Below the pieces are notes generated by a model that saw only the letters and a list, made by a program, of their open reading frames with translations, was not told the DNA's origin and ran no database searches. This document shows, one piece after another, positions 1 to 11,943 of a DNA stretch of 64,000 nucleotides (position 1 is the first letter of the stretch; every line of letters starts with the position of its first letter). This DNA comes from Monodelphis domestica (taxonomy: Eukaryota; Chordata; Mammalia; Didelphimorphia; Didelphidae): the NCBI RefSeq assembly GCF_027887165.1, contig NC_077229.1, positions 349,266,416-349,330,415 on the forward strand. Reading direction: 5' to 3'. A program made the position numbers and the translations under genes.

Positions 1-149
1 ATTAAAGCTGTTAAATATTTATATTTTTTTTAAAGAAAATTGAGAAGGAACTAGTATCATAGAATAGTAAAGCTAGAAGAGAAGATAGAAATTATCTATT
101 CTTACACCTTCCTTTTACAATTTAAACTATAAACTTTTAGAAGTTAATG

Positions 150-1108
150 TACTGGGGACCTCCAGTTGACTCAGTGGATAGGCAGTCAGACCCACACCCT
201 TTGAAATTTAAAACCTGTGGAGAAGTCCAGAATCCCAGCCCAAAGCAGTCTGGGCTGAAGAGGGCTGATCCATGTGAGCCCAGAGCAACGCCAGGAGTCC
301 CAGTCTCAGATTGAGAGATTCAAATTTACAGTTTGGGATGGCTGATTGTACTAAACCCCCTCCCCAATAAACCCCAATCTTTTTGCCTAAAGCTAAGGCA
401 GAGCTCCAAGACATGGCAATCAAGAGTGTACCTGATTAGAACAAACACACAGTAAGACCAAAAACGTATACCTAAGGCCAAGGCTACAATTTAAGTAGTT
501 CCTGACCTTATCAAGTTCAGAATGAGATCAAAGGCCTATACCCAAGCCTGAGGCAAATCTTTAAGCTATCAGCATCTCAAGGGTCAATTGAATCAGCAGG
601 GGGAGGGGTTCTCAGAGCTCTCAGCCCTCAAACCTCCAAGAACTGAAATGGGTAAAAACCCAGAAAATAAACTGAGAACAGCATCAAGGAAGGACTGAAG
701 TTTAAGAGGGTACCCCAACTTACCAGAAAATAGAGCCTAACTATAATTAGATTAAAAAATGAGCAAACACAAAAAATGCATCTATCTCTAAAGAATTTTT
801 ATGGAGACAAAGAGCAAGGTACAGACACAGAAGGGAACAGTAAAAGCAAAGAAAACACATCCAAAGTCCAAAAGAAAAATATGGATTGGGCACAGATTTT
901 GGAAGAGCTCAAAAAAGACTTCAAAAACCAATTAAGAGAGGCAGAGGAATAGTGGAAAAGAGATATGAAAGTGCTACAAGGAGAAAGAAAAGGAATGAAA
1001 GAAGAAATGGGCCAATTGAAAAAGGAAAACCAAAAACTAACAGAGGAAAATCAGGACTTAAAAGTCAGAATGACCACCTAGAAAGTAATTATTTCATGAC
1101 AAATCCAA
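150..1108 (+). mobile_element. L1 LINE, 5'UTR plus start of ORF1, cut off on its 3' side
   Basis: This stretch aligns by eye with the L1 5' region at 46697-47885: both share the phrases around 'gagaagtccagaatcccagc', 'gggctgatccatgtg' and 'atggagacaaagagcaag'. The first ~290 bases of the 5'UTR present in that other copy are missing here. An ORF1-like start lies near 759, and a lysine/glutamate-rich coiled-coil stretch (EELKKDFKNQL, then KKENQKLTEENQDL) follows from about 881 in another frame, so at least one frameshift and several stops break it. The L1 ends abruptly against the LTR at 1109 and does not resume on the far side. It is the RNA-binding coiled-coil protein region of a dead LINE, not a host gene. 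Confidence 0.8.
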
Positions 1109-2175
1109 TGTAGTGTAAACCTTGAAATATCTCAGACTTGTGAATTTTAAAAATTTCCTGGGACTGGGAACATTCCCCATTTTGATGAGAAAACTCCTTG
1201 CTATGGGAGGACCTCTACTCCACCCGTACTTAAGACTGCTTTAGGGGAGAAAACTCCTTGCTAAACAAAGAAAGTACTTGGACCCATGCTTATAATAAGG
1301 CAAGGAGTTCTTTGAGCCATGCCTGTTTTTTAGAATTCATACAATGAGATGCTAGGTACCTAAAAGGGTCGGGCAAGTTTTCTCTTAATGAGATTAGTTG
1401 ACTCAGCTGTGTTTTCACTGGTTCAGACTTACTGAGGAGATTAGTCTACACAGCAGCATTTTTTCTGGTTCAGACTTACTGAGGAGATTTGTCGACTTAG
1501 CAGGAATTCAGATGGGCAGTCCTTTGGAAAACGCCTACAGTGATTGGTAGATATAAGGACTTAGGGGAAGTGACATAGGAGAACAACCCCTATATAAGAA
1601 AAAGCAGAATCTCTTGAAAAAAATCCTTTTGGAGGATCTCTGATAAGGATTGCTTGGGAAGAATCTCTTGAGAGAGGCTCTGGAGAAAGTAAGCTCTTGG
1701 AGGACAATCTCTAAGGAGATCTCGCCGGAGCTCCTCTGAGGGGACTCTGTCCCTCTGGAGGCTCTGGAGAGAGGCCCTTTGGAACTCTCTCTGGTGAAGT
1801 CAGCTGAGATGGAGCTGGCCTGGTGTCACTAGAATCCTTGCTTAGACAGACCTTGTGGTGAGTGTTAAAAGACTGACTGACTGATCTCTCTCTCTTAAGA
1901 CTCAGGTCTAGGCCATGTTGGCTTAAGGCCCTTCATACTTATTTCCTTTTTCTCTCTTTCTCTCTTTTCTTTAATTCCACACTTGTATTAATTAAAATCT
2001 CTATAAAACCCAGTTGACTTGGGTATTTGAATAATTGGGAATATTTCCCTGGCAACCACCTTATATTTGATTTAAAAACCAAGACACTGTAGTGAAACAT
2101 ATTTTCTGTGGTCAATTTACTCACCCTCTCTTATATCTATCACAATTTACATCTTCCACTATTTTAATCACTACA
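1109..2175 (+). mobile_element. Solo LTR of an endogenous retrovirus (TGTAGT...ACTACA)
   Basis: The unit starts TGTAGTG and ends CACTACA, a perfect short terminal inverted repeat typical of LTRs. It holds a TATA box (tatataag, 1591-1598), an ATTAAA-type polyadenylation signal near 1991, and a 47-bp direct repeat in the presumed U3 starting at 1390, 1437 and 1484; the first unit contains an AP-1-like tgactcag. No primer-binding site or coding interior follows, so it is a solo LTR fossil. The left flank is L1 ORF1 and the right flank is unrelated DNA, with no matching target duplication. The family is not identified. Confidence 0.7.
1390..1500 (+). repeat. 47-bp tandem repeat inside the LTR U3
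   Basis: Units begin at 1390, 1437 and 1484 with 'gagatt', and the phrase 'ggttcagacttactgag' occurs in the first two. Exact 47-bp spacing and position upstream of the TATA box match the direct-repeat enhancers common in retroviral U3 regions. That role is inferred. Confidence 0.75.
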
Positions 2176-3119
2176 GTTTAAGACCTCAACCATTTTAAAT
2201 CTAGCAGTACTCATATTCTAACACATTCCCTCATCACTATCTGTCTTCTGATCCCAACTTCTGACTTCTCTCTGTTTTATAAGAAACTTTTGTTTTTAAA
2301 TCCACCTGTTGTCCAAGGTAGGATTCCAACAATCCTCATGCAATTGTTCCATAGTATATTGGCTCAAATCCAGGTATTCTTTCAAACTTTAGCTCTTTGA
2401 CTACACAGCCATTTCTTAACACAGTACATTGGATACTAAGTTAGTGAAGCCTAAAAGTGAGAGGAATAGATGCATCTGATTAGAACAGGTCACCAGAGAA
2501 ATATTGGAAAGTCTATTCTATTTTTTGGTCTATTTATTATCCTAATAGTTTTATTTATAAATCTTTTCAGTGTTCTGTCTTAGTCTAGGTAGACTTTTAT
2601 TTCCCTTAGAAGCTGTTTTTAAACTTTATATATATTTTCTTTTTCTTTTTTTTACTCTAAACTTAATAAAAACTCATGAAAATGAGCATTCCTGCCTACT
2701 TTATAGAAGAGAAGGAAATGATTGATCATAAAACTATGCATCTCTTAAGGAGAACTTTTCTTTTTAAGGAAAAGACTCCTTTTTTCTCTCCTTCTAGTCT
2801 CTTATTTTTTTATGTTTATTGTTTGGGAATCCTCTCTCCTCCTACTTTCTTACAAATCCCATTAAAAAGAAGAAAAGTAAACCATTGTGGAAAATAAGTA
2901 TAGTCAAGCAAAAGAAATTTCCTTATTGTCCATGTTCAAAAATTCATCTCATTTTCTATCTTGATTCCATAATTTCTCTATAAGGAGGTAAGTATCATGT
3001 TTGACCATTAGTACCATGGAATCAGTGGTCATCATATTAACTAACATTTTACATTACTCAAAATCAACATAAACATAAAAATCCAGGAATCAGCTTTATG
3101 TAACAATTTTACTAAGCAT
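2176..3119. other. Unassigned AT-rich DNA
   Basis: No long frame, no recognised repeat. It includes T-rich tracts near 2635-2655. The sequence bordering 2176 is not the continuation of the L1 that lies left of the LTR. Confidence 0.5.
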
Positions 3120-3990
3120 TCTCAAGTCATTTGAAATTGACTTTTCGTTGTTGGTTTTTTAAACATTGCATCAGTTAGTATGTCTTCATAGCTTTCTCTG
3201 AAATCATCATTTTGGCAGTTATTATAATTCAATCATATTCTAATGTATATTTGCAATTCATAATTTATTCAGCAATTTCCCTATTATACTCACATGGTAA
3301 ACAATAAAAATGTATATGATTTGAAAAATGGAGTCTCAAGTTTTGAAATAGGAGAAAACCAGCAGATCTGTGGCCATGTGATTTCTCTGTCACATTAAAG
3401 CCAGATCTTTATCCAGAAGGATCTTCCAGCATCTTATTTTTACAGTATTATGAATATTTTCATATGTGTGTATACTTTTCCTTTTTCTGTGATCTCCTTT
3501 GGGAAAAGGCCTAGCAATAGTAAGTATTATTAAGCCAGAATATTTAGATAGGCTAGTAATTTTGTAGTCATAGTTCCATATAGTCACCAGAATGGCTAGA
3601 ACAATTCACAGCTGTGCCAGTAATTCATTAATATATCTGTTTTCCCATAGTTCCTCCAACATGTCATTTTCCCTTTTTATCACCTTTGCCAATCTGATAG
3701 TTGTAAAGTAGAATCTGAGTTGCTTTGATTTGTACTTTTCTAGTTATTATTTATTTGAAGTTCTCCCTTTGAAAATTGTTGTTGTTGTTTTTCTGAAAGG
3801 ACATGAAAACATGTCTCTCAACTGCTTTCACTTTTTTGTGATGTGAATTTCAGAACCTTATTCTGCCCTTTGTATTTTGGGAAAAGATCTTATATTTTAA
3901 ATATTTTCCTTGAAGTGTCATGTTTTTCTGCTTGCTGATAAAAATAAATTTCTTGACTAAGAGTTTTTGTATCCTTTCATTGTGGAAACA
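3120..3990 (-). mobile_element. Old L1 LINE, 3' part of ORF2 and 3'UTR (minus strand)
   Basis: Read on the minus strand, this is a badly diverged copy of the L1 ORF2 carboxy-terminal region seen more clearly at 60256-60705. Landmarks on the plus strand are 'tgtgatctcctttggg' (3490s), 'ccagaatggctagaac' (3588-3603), 'ctccaacatgtcattttcc' (3654-3672) and 'gctttgatttgtac' (3722-3735). Many substitutions and indels leave no frame. It is an old, 5'-truncated insertion. Confidence 0.65.
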
Positions 3991-4017
3991 GCTTTATATG
4001 GATGAAACTCTAGTCAT

Positions 4018-4335
4018 TCAATGAATGTTTAATCAATGCCTATTCTATGTCAGGCATGAGGATGAGCACCAGAAATATGAAAAAAAAGGGGGGGGGTAAA
4101 AGGTAGTCCCTATTTTCAAGGAGTTCACTGTCTAATAGGGGATACAACATGCAAATGGCTATGTACAATTAAGCTATATACAGGATTAAGTTGAAAATAA
4201 GAGATAGTGGAAAGATACTATAATTAAGAGGGATTAGGAAAGGTTCCCTTTAGAAGGGAGGAGTCTATCTGGGACTTGAGGAAAGTCAAGAGATGAAGAT
4301 GAGGAAATAGAATATTCTAAGCATGGAAGATAGAC
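4018..4335 (-). mobile_element. L2 LINE 3' end (minus strand)
   Basis: The plus strand reads as the reverse complement of the conserved L2 tail: 'tcaatgcctattctatgtca', 'aaggagttcactgtctaata', 'acaacatgcaaatggctatg', then 'gaaaggttccctttagaag'. The order fits a 3'-end fragment. A run of A and G (4080-4096) interrupts it. Ancient mammalian LINE, no coding capacity. Confidence 0.6.
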
Positions 4336-4779
4336 AATGAAGATGCCTGGAGCATATCATTCAAACAAAGAGCCCTCTAAACCATTCATAACTTCAATGT
4401 CATCTAATAAACAATATTAGCTACTCTTGTTCTTGGGATGAAGGTACAGTCTGTCACCCACTAGTACCATACTTAACTCCTCAACTTGTTATACTCTGCC
4501 AGAAAGTTCATTACACTGATAGAGTCTCTGACCATCAACAGTCATCTTGATTCATTCTTCTATGAAAAATTTTCTAAGAAAATTAGGAGGGATCATTTTT
4601 ACCTGGGGAAAGATCAAAGACACCAAAGAAGAACTGAAACCCAAAGTAGAACTTGAAAGAAAAGAAGGAATTCGAAGGATGTGGATATGAAGGCAGAGGG
4701 TATTCAACATGGGGGATGGCTTGCATAAATATCTAGGGATGAGAAAGGACAAGATGAGATTAATGAACAGATAGTACTA
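4336..4779. other. Unassigned DNA
   Basis: No repeat or gene recognised; short frames only. Confidence 0.5.
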
Positions 4780-5030
4780 CAAAGGCAACTAAGTGACTTA
4801 GTGGTTAGAGTGTCAAACCCAGAATCAGGAACACTTGAGATCAAATCTGACCTCAGATACTTACTACTTGTTTAGTCCTGGGCACCTAACCCTGTTTGCC
4901 TCAGTGTCCTTATCTATCAAATGAGCTAGTGAAGAAAATAGGAGATGACTCTGGTATCTTTGCCAAGAAAAAATGGGATCACAAAGAATCAGACAGGATT
5001 TAAACAAACTAACAACAACAACAACAAAAA
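4780..5030 (+). mobile_element. Marsupial MAR1-type SINE
   Basis: A tRNA/CORE-like head ('gtgacttagtggttagagtg') is followed by 'cctgtttgcctcagtgtcct' and the diagnostic tail 'tggtatctttgccaagaaaa' ... 'gatcacaaagaatcagacag', ending in (AAC)n near 5010-5030. The same tail occurs at 8240-8510. Family from memory: MAR1-like marsupial SINE. Non-coding. Confidence 0.7.
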
Positions 5031-6779
5031 GTATTTCAATTTGCCTGGAGAACATACAGGAAAAACCAAAATACTAGAAATGATAAATATGGTTTAACAC
5101 CATCATTTCAAAAGAAAAGAAAAGTCCACCTGAAATGTCTGTGAAATATTGTGGGGACAGATTCCACAGAACTGGTTAGATGTAGATAATGGGAGAAAGG
5201 AGAGTCAAAGATTATGCTAAAGTTTCAATCCTGAATGACTGAGAAAAGAGTGATATCATTAAAAGAAATAGAGAAGCTTGGAATATGCACAGATTTGGAA
5301 AGAAATTGTTGTTTAGTTTTAGAATACAAGCCAAATTAAATATTTATTGGAATTAATAATAAAGCATCACTAGTAAGATAGGGGTGAGAATATATCATTT
5401 ATTCTCAATATTATATGAATTAATTTAATCAGACATTATAATAACAAACTAAAAGAACTTGGGGAATATGGGTTTTTATTGGATGAAGAGAAGGAAGTTG
5501 AATTGAGAATATTTGAGATTTTAGGAGAGGGCAAGACTATGTGGTGATGGTGGGAGCAGTAGGGTACTTAGGCAACCTGTGGTATTGCTAAGGACTGGGG
5601 TTAATTTATTCCCTCTCTTAGTGGGTGATTTAAATCCCTAAATTTATTGAGGTATCAGGAAGCCTGAGGTCTTTGGACCTTTGTTTTAATATACCAGCAA
5701 AATGGAATGTACAAAGAAGCTACAGTTTTGCTCTAAAACAGTTTCATAAACTTTTTTGTGTGTATGTTATAGGTCTCTTTGTCAATCTGGCAAAGCTTGT
5801 TGATGCCTTTTTAGAATAATCTTTTTAAATGTGTGACGTAAAATACCCACATTTACAAATAAAATATTGAAATACACCTATATATATATTTTTTTTTCAG
5901 TTTATAGTCTGGAGGTAAAGAACCACTTCTCTGTAAAGAAGTATTTAATAATACTATCTGAATATACACTTTAAAAGTAATTCTTGGTTCAAGAAAGAAC
6001 ATATTAATCTCAATGAAGATGAAAAACTAAGCCTAAGGATCATCAGTAAACTCCTTAGCTCAGCAAAGTACTGATTTATTTTTTTAAAGAAAATCTGTAA
6101 AATCAAAATAAAATTCTTTACAATATCCTGAAACAAAAGCACCTGAGGATTTTGATAATGACAACAATGGATTATCGTTCTTAGGTCAGTTTAAGTATTC
6201 CTGAACTACATTATATAGAAATGTAAAGGAGACAGAGACAATGAAAGAGAAAGGCAGTGTTAACTGTGAGAGAATAAGAGACAGAAACTGAACTAGATAT
6301 GGAGAGACAGAGAGAAGCAGAAACAGAAACAGAAACAGACATACAGAAAGACAGAATAATGGCCCAGATAGCCTCAAAGAGTAAGAATTCAATGGACATA
6401 TTAATCAACCATGTTGGCAAGTACTATTATATATTATCATTTACATTTCAGAATGTATCTTAACTTTCATAAAATAATAAATTTGAGGCCAAACAATGTT
6501 TTGCTTTGCTTTGTTTTGTTTTCCAGCCATTACCAAGCAACCACAATTCCAACCATTACCAAGCAAGGACATTCTTTTCTAAATACTAGAGCACTGAATG
6601 CAAGTATCATATAGGCACTATTTTCAACTCAGGAAGTAGGATCAGGTTTCAGAGAGATAAGAATAAGGAATATTTTTAATATTACTTAATTATAGATTTC
6701 AAATGAGCCCCAAAAGTCTTTAAAATATTTCTTTCCATATAGTTATAATATTCTGAAAATGACTTCAGAGCCAAAAAAT
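5031..6779. other. Unassigned DNA
   Basis: No gene or confident repeat. A purine-rich stretch with many agaca/aaacag words lies at 6230-6355, and a duplicated 'ccattaccaagcaa' phrase sits at about 6527 and 6554. A short stretch at 5765-5870 resembles an old mammalian interspersed repeat tail, which I could not name. Confidence 0.45.
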
Positions 6780-6975
6780 TAAATGTGCATTTTATATGTG
6801 TCCTTTTTATTTATTTTATTTATTTATTTTTTAAATATTTTATATTTATATTATATTTTTAATTTATAATTTAATTTATAATTATATTATAAATTTTATA
6901 TTTATATTATATATTATTTATATATTATTTATTTATTTATTTGTTTATTTAAGAATATATATTTATTTATTTAAA
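6780..6975. repeat. AT-rich low-complexity tract (TTTA/TTTAT-type)
   Basis: About 200 bases consist almost only of A and T, with runs of tttattta and atatta. It appears to be a degenerate microsatellite. Confidence 0.9.
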
Positions 6976-8239
6976 TGTGTCCTTTATATTAGAGGACCAT
7001 AAAGCCAATGCACATGATTAATAAGTGTAAAGAGAGTAGTTTGCTTTATTTGTTTTATTTAGCCATCATATCCTTGTAACATCTGAAATCACAAAAGTGT
7101 ATTAAATAACTACTTTTGGTTTACAGTGTTCCTTTTCCATAGACCTCAGAGCATACTTTGCAAACAATACTTTCACCCCCACAGCCCTATAATATACAGA
7201 GGATACATTATTTTTTCTTCTCCCACATGTCTAATTTTATATTTGAAGAAAAAAAATAAAGCTGGGTTCTGAGCTCTCTGGGATTAGGAGCCAGACCCAC
7301 TTATTTCCAGGATGATCAATAGACCAGAATCTTTTCTTATTGAGGGGAATGAATTTGTATTGTAGCTACCTGAGATAGCAAGAATACATTCAAAGAGTTA
7401 ATTATGTATTAAGATAAATATATGTACAATAAAGTTTCATTAACCCAGAGTTCACTAATTCAAAATTCATAACAATTTGAATATGATATAATTCTTAAAT
7501 TTGTTGCATGCATCTTGGGGCTTATGCATATTTGATATGCTATCATTTAGACAAATTATGAATTGCAACTCATATTATTCGTTTGTATATTAAATAAGGC
7601 CAAGAACTTAAAATGGGAGAATTTAGGAGTCTTAAAAATCATCTCCTTCATGTGGAAATTTTAACAGTTAAGTTACAGAGTTGAGATTGAAGTAAATCTT
7701 CTGCTTCTAAAGGAAGGGTTCCTTTTCCCATGACATACTTATAAAAACTATAGTTCTTTTGTATTATATATAATAGCAAAATATTATAGACATATACAAA
7801 TATAAATATGTATGTATGTATGTAGGGTAATCTCACAGACACTTTTATCCTATTCTATCAAAGCATTTTAGGTGCTTTAAGAAAATTTAGAGATCATCTA
7901 GCCTAACCCCTAAATGAGGAAACTAAGGCCCTAGGAGCTAATATCCTCCTCCAGGATCAGAAAGGTAATCTGTTTTTATTTCATATCTGTTTCTATGTGT
8001 GCTTCTGCACCTGTGATGCTACAATTTCATTTTATGGAATTGCTGGCATAGAATTTCCTCCTCTGTTCAAGACCAATGGTATGTCATTAACTAGTATTTA
8101 CAGGACTTCCTCTTATAACTAGAATGGCCCAGGGTTAGGACTTGAAGATAGGTGATTTTGACTCCAAAGCCAGCCTTTCATCCACAATCTTATAATCTCT
8201 TTTGCATTTCATTTTTAAATTGTGTTAACTCAGATAACG
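6976..8239. other. Mostly unassigned DNA with a short MIR-like piece
   Basis: At 7876-7965 the words 'agagatcatctagcctaac' and 'aaatgaggaaactaaggc' are typical of the CORE-SINE/MIR tail. A small (TATG)n run lies at 7807-7824. The remainder shows no gene. Confidence 0.45.
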
Positions 8240-8510
8240 AATGGATAGGCAATTAAGACAGTAGGTAGAATACTGGGTCTAGAGTTAGGAAGATTCATCT
8301 TCCTGAGTTCTAATGTAACCTCAGGCTCATAGTAATTGAGTGACTCTGGGCAAGTCTTCCTCACTTCCCACTCACCTCAGTTTCCTCATCTGTAAAATGA
8401 GTGGAAGAAGGAAATGCCCAATTATTCCAGTATCTTTTCCAAGAAAACTCTGAATGAGGTCACAAAGAGCTGGACATTACCCAACAACAACAATAATAAT
8501 TGAAATAAAT
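8240..8510 (+). mobile_element. Marsupial MAR1-type SINE
   Basis: The landmarks are 'gactctgggcaagtcttcct', 'tcagtttcctcatctgtaaa', 'ccagtatcttttccaagaaa', 'gaggtcacaaagagctggac', and an (AAC/AAT)n tail at 8483-8500. It belongs to the same family as the copy at 4780-5030 but is better preserved. Confidence 0.8.
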
Positions 8511-9022
8511 TTCAAAAATGAGTTTTAGTTAACAATACCAGTATTGTCATTTGATTTTATGTATTTAAATCCATTCATTGCTAATTGATGCATACAAGAA
8601 AAAATGTATACTCCTTATAGGACTTTGATGGACTAGATAAATGGTTTCTACTTTGTGTGTTTTTAGCTATTTAAAGATTGTGGTGAAAATTGAGCTTTGT
8701 CAAGGAACCGTGAATTAATGCATTTATCAGTGAATAATGGACTTCACCTTCTGGACAATGATTAATATCTCACATCTTTGCATTGCTATTTTTCAAAAGG
8801 TATGCTTAAAAAATCAATCAAAATGCTACTGAATATGTAGGCTTTCTTGTAATTATGAATTTTATTATTCAATTGATACAATCTATCAACAGTACTACTG
8901 TCATGTGACAGCCTAGAGAATATTTTAATGTTTTGTAAGTTTTCTTTATTCTCAAACTGATTTGGAAATTTTGGGCTAGATAATCTCTCATGATTCTTAC
9001 AACTAAACTCTACAACTTATGG
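8511..9022. other. Unassigned DNA
   Basis: No gene or recognised repeat up to the hAT terminus. The last eight bases (acttatgg) are the probable left target duplication of that transposon. Confidence 0.5.
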
Positions 9023-9344
9023 CAGTGATTGGCAACCTTTTGAGCTTGGTGAGTCAAAATTCACCAAAAAATGGAGCATAATTCGGGTGGTATGTCACTT
9101 CAAGAAAAAAAACACAATTTCATAATATTTATAGTTTAATAACAAAAATGTATAATTGCAATATATAACTGTACTTAATAAGCCAAAAACTAATTATTTA
9201 ACTTACCTGCTTAATGACTTCTTTGTTCATCTGTCAGTCGTAGTCGTTTTCTTTTGTTGATCTTGAAATTATTTATCTTGTGTGAGGTGCTGTGAACTAA
9301 GATAAGTGAAGGGGAGGGGGATTTCTTTAACTAACCTGCCTATT

Positions 9345-11232
9345 AGTGACTTTTTGGTTGCTGAATTTCATTGGCTAAATCTTCAATTGAAGGTTGGTAT
9401 TTTGTACACTTCAAGCCCAAGCAAGTGCTACTAACTTCATCTGTCAATCTATTTCTTTTGTTGGTTTTGTTATTATTTAATACTGAGAATAAGGTCTCAC
9501 AAAAGTACTTGGAGGGAAAAATTGTGAGTAAAACCAATGATATATTTTTCAGGATGCTAAAAGCATCTGGGAATCAGTTCCAGGCACTCCAAATGTCCTG
9601 TTTGTAGTGACACTCCTCTTGATTCTCCAAGTGGCACCATTCTAGATTCTCAAGCTTTGACCTCAAGTCAACAAACACCTGAGCCCAAATGCTGTTTTGA
9701 AATTCTGCAAGTTGCATCTCCAAATCATCAATTTGCATCCATTAGAAACCATTTAATTCCAAACTACTGTAGACTACTACATCAGGATACCTCATTATTT
9801 TCATGGTCTGTTCTGGGCTTCTAAATTGATTAAATCTATCACTGAACTGGTCAAGTAATGAGTCTAAAACATGTTGGTACTTTATATGCAAAGGTTCTAT
9901 TTCATTTCATACAGCTGCACTGGCCTTTTCAAAACACTTTGTTACTCGAGGAAAATACTTATAAGTTTTAGTTTCTTTATCTTGCTTGAAAATTTTAAGT
10001 TTACTTTCAAAAGCTTTTATGTATCCAAACAAGTCAATACTTTTGCCAAAACCTTGTAACTTTAAGTTCAGTTCATTAATATGAACAGAGAGATTTGTAA
10101 AAAACATCAGGATGTTGACCCACTTATCACTGAGCTGAAGAAAGTTTCCCAGATACTTATCCTCAAGAAATACCTTAATTTCTTCAAAGGATTCCATAAA
10201 ACACTCAAGAACTTTGCCTCAGCTCAGCCATCTTATATTATTGTACATCAGCAGTTCACTGTAGGTGGAATCAATATTCAGTAAAAGTGCAGAAAATTCT
10301 CGCTTCTGAAGAGGGCAAGTAGCTATTAAATTGACTATTTTTGTAACAACTGACATTAAATCATTTAAGTTGGTGAATCCTGCCTTGGAACATAAAGCCT
10401 CCCGATGAATAATGCAATGAAAAAGGCACAATTGGATGTCCAATAGCTTCTGTAAACAATTTGACAAATGCTACTTTTTTCCCCACCATGTTTGTTGCCC
10501 CATCTGTCATCACAGACACAATTTTAGAGATATAAATGCTTAGGTCATGGAATGTCTGTATAACAATCTTATCTATTACACTTCCTAATGTACTTGTTGG
10601 CATTGATATTAACTTTATCAACTCTTCTCCCATTATGAGACCATCAGAATATTGACCAATAATGGCAAACTGAGCATGTGATATGGCATCAGTAGTTTAA
10701 TCAAGAGAGATCAAAACATTTTTGCAATTACTTATGACTCTCTTTAATTGATGTTCTATGTTTGTGTTCAGTCTCATTATTCAGTCTTTTATGATATTTT
10801 TATTGAGCGGTAACTCAGATATTCTCTTAATAATTGCATCTTTATTCTGCATATCATGAAACTTAACTGATGTACATCTTAAGGAGACTTTCTTTAATAA
10901 TTTCTCTCTCACTGAGTGCTTTTTCATGCTGAGCTATGGAGTGAGCAATGCTCAAACTTGCAGATGTTAAATTTGTAGAGCCTTTTACAAATTTAAGGAT
11001 GGAATTAGATTGGCTCTCATAAAGGTGTAGCTGCCTGGAAATGTATTCCTTCCTTTCATCCTCACTTTTTTTTTTCAAGAGCTGGGAATGATTAGTTTCA
11101 AAATGTCTATTTATATTCCACATTCTGTTTACTACCATTTCAGTACATTGAATGCAAAACGGTTTGCCATTTTTTTCTATAATGCCATACTTCTCAGTCC
11201 ATATCTCTTGAAAGGGTCGGCTACTGCTACTA
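9345..11232 (-). pseudogene. hAT transposase (ZBED/GTF2IRD2-like), broken
   Basis: On the minus strand, about 620 residues of a hAT transposase can be followed in order. A BED zinc finger near 11205-11090 shows GKPFCIQCTE ... NINRHFETNH (C-x2-C and H-x4-H). The start of the catalytic region reads VSVMTDGATNMVGKKVAFV (10540-10484). LFHCIIHREALCSK and NNIRWLS lie at 10430-10220, and HINELNLKLQG (about 10085) follows. The carboxy-terminal hAT dimerisation block reads CETLFSVLNNNKTNKRNRLT (about 9505-9445). The family cuts and pastes DNA in the nucleus; vertebrate domesticated relatives are GTF2IRD2 and ZBED5. Several stops occur between about 10860 and 10640, and a frameshift lies near 10420-10470. 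I see no sign of domestication. Confidence 0.85.
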
Positions 11233-11251
11233 CCACTTCCTTTACTTAACC

Positions 11252-11319
11252 TTGTTTTGTTTTGTTTTGTTTTGTTTTGTTTTGTTTTGTTTTGTTTTGT
11301 TTTGTTTTGTTTTGTTTTG
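11252..11319. repeat. (GTTTT)n microsatellite inside the hAT element
   Basis: About 13 uninterrupted copies of gtttt lie just upstream (minus-strand sense) of the transposase BED finger. This is a later expansion in the dead element. Confidence 0.95.
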
Positions 11320-11412
11320 GTTCTACATCAGGGAGGCAGTGACAGAAGATAGAATTATAGATGGTCTGTTGCCCCTGCAGGCAATTAGGGGTTAACTAGC
11401 CTAACTGACCAC

Positions 11413-11557
11413 AAGATGGCATCTGCAACTGTCTTTTAGGAAAGGGCAGGGATTATAAGCAGAAATAGAGGTTAATAAGGACGCACAACAGGAATAGTGG
11501 TGAAATGGAGTCTGCAGTATGCTGCAAGATGGCATTCCTTATGTAAAGTAAGATGGC
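11413..11557. promoter_or_regulatory. Three aagatggc (YY1-like) motifs in the hAT leader
   Basis: The octamer aagatggc occurs at 11413-11420, 11526-11533 and 11550-11557. It contains the YY1 core (AAGATGGC/GCCATCTT). It lies between the element's 5' terminus and its transposase, where a promoter or initiator is expected. The regulatory role is inferred. Confidence 0.4.
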
Positions 11558-11903
11558 TGCCACTATTTCTAATGGTGGGAAACAGCCCCCATAGCATAGG
11601 TCCTCACTTCTCCCAGCCTCCCCCTCACTTATCTCGGTAATGATGGTCAATTAGAAATCCACAACACCCCAGAACAGTAGATGGTGGTTGTTGTGGTTAT
11701 GTGGCTGTTGGTAGTGGGTCCCCAGAAATGCATCACCCTCAGCATTTTGCTGCTCCCAGCTCTGCCAGCCAGAAGAGAGGTCAAAGATCCCCTAATGGCC
11801 TAACCGTAAGTCCCAGAACTAGATGCTCAGTGCCGGAGTTCTGTTGTTTTGGCATGTAGACCTCCCGCACAGAGTGTCTACACTACACTAGAGCAAATAT
11901 TTT

Positions 11904-11943
11904 ATCCTTGGCTCCTGCACTTGGCCATGCAGGAGCCAAGGAT
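11904..11943. repeat. Perfect 16-bp hairpin near the hAT terminus
   Basis: The arm atccttggctcctgca (11904-11919) is exactly complementary to 11928-11943, with an 8-base loop. It is about 100 bases inside the transposon end, a position where subterminal structures or transposase-binding sites are common in hAT elements. Confidence 0.9.

Noticed and set aside
886-1113. 75-residue Lys/Arg-rich frame
   Set aside because: Out-of-frame shadow of the L1 ORF1 coiled-coil region, which itself is broken.
9345-11232. The hAT transposase as a domesticated host gene
   Set aside because: Multiple stops and a frameshift, plus recognisable transposon ends and target duplication, show an ordinary dead element.
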